Translations under genes and position numbers: made by a program
Shown here: one piece after another, positions 58,797-64,000 of the stretch
Layout: each line of letters begins with the position of its first letter
Position numbering within the stretch: position 1 is the stretch's first letter
Source: Multifurca ochricompacta
Taxonomy: Eukaryota > Basidiomycota > Agaricomycetes > Russulales > Russulaceae
DNA: 64,000 nt
NCBI GenBank assembly: GCA_022496185.1
Contig: WTXG01000170.1
Location: 18,230-82,229, forward strand
Direction of reading: 5' to 3'
Notes under the pieces: generated by a model
Databases searched by the model: none
Told to the model about the DNA's origin: nothing
What the model saw: only the letters and a program-made list of their open reading frames with translations

Positions 58797-60362
58797 TCAA
58801 TTCCGCTTCTTGACGCGCGCCGTTCCGTCAGCGGTCGTCGTGTTCGCCTGCGATATTGGGCGACCCTTAGCACCAGCGGTATTATCATTACCACGATCCT
58901 TCTTCCCTGAATTGAAGCGTTTCCGAAGCGCGACGATCATCCTCGTGAACCTGTTCGCAAATTGTTGTTAGCCGCCCACACAGTCTCCCCGAGAGGAAGC
59001 GTTCTAACTCGCTCCGACGAAACAAAAATAAAAATAAAATAAAAGAATGTACCAGAACACGTTCAATCCGTTTAGGATCAAGTTTCCGAATGCGTATCCG
59101 GCAAATACGGCGCTCGGGAGGCCATCGCGTGACTCGAATAGCGTTTGGCTGAATTGGTATGACTGGTGAGATGGAAATGTGGGGGGAAGGAAAAAAAAAA
59201 AGGGGGGAGAAGGCACGAACAGAGAAATCCGCCGTGAGACATGTGCTCTAGTAGTGAGAAAGGGCAGCCCATACATACCATTATTGAGCCATAAGCGAGG
59301 CGCGCGCCGGCAAATGTACTGAGTAAGATCAGGCCATTGACAAACTGCAAGGGACTACCCGTTTGACCGGTCTTGTCTAGCATCCTGCATGCCAGACCAG
59401 AGGTATCAGAACCAGATCTCGGAATTTACGCGAGGAATCCCCCACGCACCAGTGAATATTCAAGAATGGGGTGCTTCTACACCAATCATAACGTCAGCCA
59501 GGCCAGACGTCGACCAAAGGGCGGAGGGACTAGCTCACAACTCCCAAAGGAGGAAACGCGAGCCATAATATGCAAGGAAGGGCCTCTGCATGCATACATG
59601 CAAGCATTCAATAGTTGTGTGAAAATGAAGAAATGGATCGACAACTTACAAAAGCATTCAAATAGATCGCCAGGCAGGCCAATCCTTTACGCGTAAATCC
59701 AAATACAATGATATTAGTTTGATGCAGGAAGGGAGCCGAGCAACGTCCACGCACCGTGCACCATAAACCCGATACCTTCATAATGCACTATGCACACTAC
59801 AGAATCCCACAGAAAATACCTAAAATTATCCGATAACGCCGGAAGGGAGGAGGATGGGATGGGGAGGAGGGATGGGACGGAGGGAAAGAAGGTAAGTCAT
59901 ACGCCAGTGACCTCCTTCCACATGTACGACCTTACCCGCTTGTAACCGCGAAAAGTGTACCAGCGCGGGGATCCCAACCAAAGGCGCGATCTGCCGCAAG
60001 TGCAGGGATGTGTAGACACCGTGCGGCAAGTGGGAGGATAAGCAAGGAATGAACGAGGGACGACGCGTGCGATTGCCTATGTACATATATCGGTCCCACA
60101 CACCCACACAAACACACCCTCTCAGTCAGCGACGGTTGTACTTAAATATCACGCGACGACAAGACGTGAATTTAAAAAAATTTAAAAATAAAACGCACCA
60201 ACCAACGCGATCACGCGTGCCTAGCGCATCCCAAGCTTTCTTCCCTAAGAGGAACTGGGCGAATTCCGGTGCGACGAGATGGTGAACGGCAGCGAAGCCA
60301 ACGGTAGAGATGAGAAGTGTAGGGAGATGGTCCGGAAGATGTAGTGGGAGAATTGCCGCCAT
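58797..60362 (-). CDS. TLC-domain (TRAM-LAG1-CLN8) multi-pass membrane protein
   Basis: Nine exons: 60362-60199, 60076-59936, 59819-59755, 59684-59650, 59585-59539, 59476-59450, 59384-59279, 59162-59053, 58950-58797; total 849 nt, 282 residues, every junction in phase with GT-AG ends. It starts MAAILPLHLPDHLPTLLIST. Conserved parts: SLVHSLLILPLAARCL, DRAFGWDPRAGTLFAVTSG, YFLWDSVV, EGIGFMVHG, CLAIYLNAFRPFLAYYGSRF, LLWELSTPFLNIHW, DKTGQTGSPLQFVNGLILL, and a basic tail (RMIVALRKRFN ... VKKRN) typical of the ER-retained TMEM56-like branch. A role in lipid metabolism or sensing is likely from the family; it is not shown to be a ceramide synthase (no Lag1 HHxxxDD motif was seen). Four exons are 65 nt or shorter. 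Confidence 0.93.
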
Positions 60363-63300
60363 GACACGTCCTATGGGGGGAAGGGGGGAAAGAAAAGGGG
60401 AGGAGGAGGTTCAGGACCTTACTGAGACTACTGACGCAACACGGAACATTGGTGGAACAACTGAGCGGCCCGGTTACCGGCTTGCGCCCAACCTATCAAG
60501 ATGGAATGGAATGGAATGGATGGAAACATGTTCTCTTCATCTCCTCTCTCCTCTCTCACTAACTCTCTCGACAACGTTACTTTGTTCAAGTTTGCGCGTG
60601 ATTTACTTCACGGAAGTCTCTACTTTACTGTACTTCCAAGATCCAAGACGCTTCCATTTATTTTGAACCTTTTTACTCTATTGACGTGACGGCTCTGATG
60701 GAATAATAATACTGTGCCACTTCCTGTTTATTTATTTATTTTATAGCGCTGCGTACCATTCCACCTTCAATTCAATATATTCAATATATTCTCTCCGCGT
60801 TTTTATTCACAAACCAACACCGGGCATTCCATCCTTGTCGGAGTTACTTTGCGAACCACTTTCTCTCTTTCTCACTTCCACCCCCAAAACCCCTTCGTAC
60901 TTATCCGCATTTGACCAAGAAAACTATCACCGAGGACCTTTTAACCCCGCGTATCTGCCTCGGGTGTCATATTAACCATACCTCGGGGGTTTTTTTTCTT
61001 ATTGATCTCGAAACATCCATTCTCTCCACCAGTGATTCTCTTTCTCTTATTCGCCTACCCGTGTGACTGATCGACCCCCTCGCTAAGGCGTGGGGCCCTG
61101 ATTCGGGCTGTTGATATTGGTGACAACCTCGCTCTTCGAATACAGAAATATTAACCGATGACAATCCCATAATCATTAATCGGGGTGCCAAGTACTGGTC
61201 CTTTTATCGTTCGTTCGCTTCCCTACACCCCCCCCACCCCCTCCCCCTTCCCCTCAACCCCTTCTCAGCATGTCACATTGACGTGTACGTTGACCTTCTT
61301 TTTTTTTTTTGGGGGGGGAGGGGGGACCAGAGTGGGTCAGGTGCAAACAAACAATTTCGCTCACAACTACTAAACCCTTCTTACATCACATCACACATAC
61401 AGAGTACACGGGCGACACATCAGACAGATCAAGATCCCTGATTTTCCGTTGTTGTGCATACCATATCATGATACGGTGATAGTCGGTTCCCCCCCTTAAA
61501 TCAATAACTAGCCGTTGGGTTTTTCTGGGCTTGTGAATTCAATCTCTCTCTCTCTTTCTCATCTCCGAGCAGTGGCACCATGATGACGCTTAAAAAAAGA
61601 ATAACTGTCAGGTACGCCCCCACCTCAAGTACAGTTAAAAGTCCTCGTGTATCAGATATCAGATATCGGGAGATAGATGACGGGGAATATAAAACACGTA
61701 TTGAGCTGCACAATCGGAGATACGCGACCCACGTCATTTACCGCCGAAAATCGTGAAATCTGCTCATCAGCCCCCTCGTTGCTACCTGCTGCAGCAACAC
61801 GCGCCGATGCCAAGGTTGAAGGGGGGGGGGGTGGCGGTGGCGAAAAAAAACAATATAATTTAATATAAACGAGTTATATAAACTCTCTTTTTTTGGTTTT
61901 AAGTGGTTAGTTGGTTGGAGGGGAGGGGGGCATACAGTGCCTAGCCCCAGCTTCCCAACCATATAAATAAATTAATCAACCATCACAACAACAGAAAAAA
62001 CAACATTGGCGAGAAGAATTCTGGAACTTGTTGGAATGTGTGCGTACAAGTATTGAATTAAAATATATTCTTAAAAAGATTGAGCGATTTGAAGCACCAC
62101 CGCCACCAAAGGGAATCACCGGTTACGACGACGGCCATCGGCCATGATGCCGCCCGACGCGGAAATCTCGTTACTCGTTACCTACCTCGTTAGTTACAAA
62201 AAAAAATGCCTTCTCACTTTATTTACACAAAAAAAGCCAAATCAACACACATCCAACAACTCTTTGTAACAACTTAATAGTTGATGATGATGATAGTGCT
62301 GCTGCTGCTGCTGCTAAGAGCTTCAACTTGAATCACATAATAATATCATCAACCAACTTGAAACTGAAATAAATATTCGAAATGTTGGGTGGTTGAAGAA
62401 GAAAAAAAAAAGAAAAGAAAAGGCAACCAAATTCAAAAATGACGGAACTCTTTCCTTGACTGTTTCGCTCACCTCGGCATGCAAGATGGGGCTAACGCCT
62501 ACAGGCGAGAGAGAGGCAGGTTAGCCGCTGTCGCCGAAGCCGAAATTTCAAGCCGAGGTGGGGCCCAAAAAGAGGAACGGCAACATTTTCATTTTCTCGC
62601 CGCCGCCGCCACCGCCGAACAAGGTAGTGTGGTTAGTTTTTAAACTCCAACCCCATAAAGACATTTTTATCTCTCTCATACTTGAACATTACAGAAAAAA
62701 TCAACAAGTTGCTTGCTTGCGCTATAAGTTTTTATTTTATTTTTTTTGTATAATATATATATATATATACACCTGCCAAGAGCCAAGTACAAAAAAAAAA
62801 AACAAAAAAACAAAAACAAGCCAAAATTATAACGGGTTGGTCGGATGGGATGGTAGAGACGGAAGAGAGACCTTCTCTCCCACACACACACCCCCCCTCC
62901 CCCTCAGCGCCATCTGTCCCATCTGAACGAGAAGCACGCTAGAAACACCCCTCGCGGAACCCCCCCCCCTGCGGAATGAAAAATAAAATAAAAAAGAAAT
63001 GACAATTCATGAGCAAAGCGGTGCCAATGGCCATACCCAAGCGATCGCGCTTTACCATCCACCCATCCTCCTCCTCACACACACACACACACATCACCGG
63101 CGCGATCACAATATGATAGTTTTTACTACCGGCGTGTAGCTAGGAGGGGGGGGGGGCGTTGAGACGGGCTCGCCAAAACGGTAATTAATAAATAAATAAA
63201 ATTAAGATTTTTATTCCCGCGAGCGCTCTCTCTCCAACGGGTTACACACACACAACACACACAACACAAACTAATCATGCTACTAACCCCTCTAGTTGCA

Positions 63301-64000
63301 TTACGTATGACCACGGGGGACGGACATGTGTGCATCATAGAGACCAAGGATGGGCGGGTAAAAAAGAAAAAAAAAAAGGGCGATACAATTCCATCTCATA
63401 TTGGATTCCGGATCCCAGTTGGGGCAAGTTGTTATTGTCTGTATCAAGTGTGTGTGTGTGTGCGTGCGCGCGCCAGAGCCTCAGACGCCAACCAAATATC
63501 AAATCAAATTCAAAAAATTCAAAAAAGTCAAAAAAAGACGGCGAGAGCACGTTGCGAGGGTGGTGTATGTCCCCGTGTGTATGTATATGTGTGTGTGGTG
63601 CCGTGGCGCAAAGCGATAGCGCGTCACGCGCTGTCGAGATGGGGAAGATTTATTTTCGGGTTCTTTTTTTTTTTTTGTGTGCATTGTCTTTTTTGGAATG
63701 AATGGAATGAACGTTCCTGATTTATACCGCCACAGGTCCCCCAAATAGTGACGCGCCCGCCTGCACAATCTAGGTTTTCTTATTTCCTCCCCCCCTTCCA
63801 CAATCTACCACGTGCCAGGGGGAAGATATTATTATGTAATTATTATATAATTAGTGTGGGTGGGTGTTGGAAGGTGACGGGTCAGGAGACCAACAACTGA
63901 AACAACAACAAAAGCCTGTGCCCCCCCCCCTCCCATCCATAAAATCTTTCCCCCTGGAAGACGTCATTCAGGAAGTAGGGGGAGGGTTTACGGGTAAGAG
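60363..64000. other. Gene-poor tract rich in simple repeats
   Basis: No ORF here has a recognisable domain. Low-complexity tracts are abundant: G runs (61310-61325, 61819-61832, 63146-63158), a TA run (62753-62769), (GCT)6 at 62298-62315, CA/TG runs (63076-63092, 63451-63462) and long A or T runs. It may hold promoters and UTRs of the TLC gene and of a gene to the right of the window. Confidence 0.55.

Noticed and set aside
62116..62498. Possible last two exons of a minus-strand gene (62498-62473 and 62166-62116, ending SGGIMADGRRRNR)
   Set aside because: Splice sites are good, but the coding evidence is only about 25 residues, the intron would be over 300 bp, and no upstream exon was recognised.
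63593..63665. tRNA-like box A (TGGCGCAAAGCGATAGCGCG) followed by CGGGTTC and a T run
   Set aside because: The D-arm fits, but no anticodon stem pairs and no proper box B or acceptor stem is found. Probably chance or a very decayed tRNA.

Overview
The window is nuclear DNA from a mushroom-type basidiomycete (Agaricomycetes). The evidence is the gene families present (Goodbye-NACHT-ankyrin NLR-like receptors, F-box/LRR-like proteins, Crinkler and FunK1-like kinase relics), intron-dense genes with introns of about 50-60 bp, and a chromodomain Ty3/Gypsy retrotransposon. Nothing bacterial or viral is seen.

Layout. 1-1.9 kb: end of NLR1 (+). 2-4.5 kb: repeats and a terminal-inverted-repeat (TIR) element. 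4.5-8.5 kb: two F-box genes (-). 9.2-14.0 kb: two housekeeping genes (-), S-adenosylmethionine synthetase and a myotubularin-type phosphoinositide phosphatase. 15.2-18.9 kb: relics of a kinase-like gene and of a Crinkler gene. 20.3-28.0 kb: NLR2 (-) and NLR3 (+), divergent. 28.1-38.6 kb: a transposon nest holding a recent 7.5-kb Gypsy insertion. 38.6-45.6 kb: NLR4 (+) and NLR5 (-), convergent. 45.8-48.3 kb: a hAT-like element with a nested SINE, then a second complete copy of the TIR element. 48.5-54.5 kb: NLR6 (-), the best preserved receptor, preceded in frame by a separate conserved domain. 56.3-57.9 kb: a third F-box gene (+). 58.8-60.4 kb: a nine-exon TLC-domain membrane protein (-). 60.4-64 kb: no supported gene.

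The six receptors share one design: an N-terminal Goodbye domain, a linker made of a 14-residue coiled-coil repeat with variable copy number, a NACHT NTPase, a helical region and C-terminal ankyrin repeats. Exon lengths are nearly constant between copies, and all five copies that include this part carry a 25-nt exon that encodes the whole Walker A P-loop. Such STAND proteins are inferred to act in fungal non-self recognition or programmed cell death. Here they form a repeat-rich, rearranging cluster in which copies are inverted, truncated and interrupted.

Many reading frames are broken by single missing bases, often in short homopolymers. One such break lies in the otherwise perfect SAM synthetase gene, so part of the apparent pseudogenisation is probably sequencing error. 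Other lesions (nonsense codons in NLR5, the many breaks in NLR2 and in the Crinkler relic) look like real decay.
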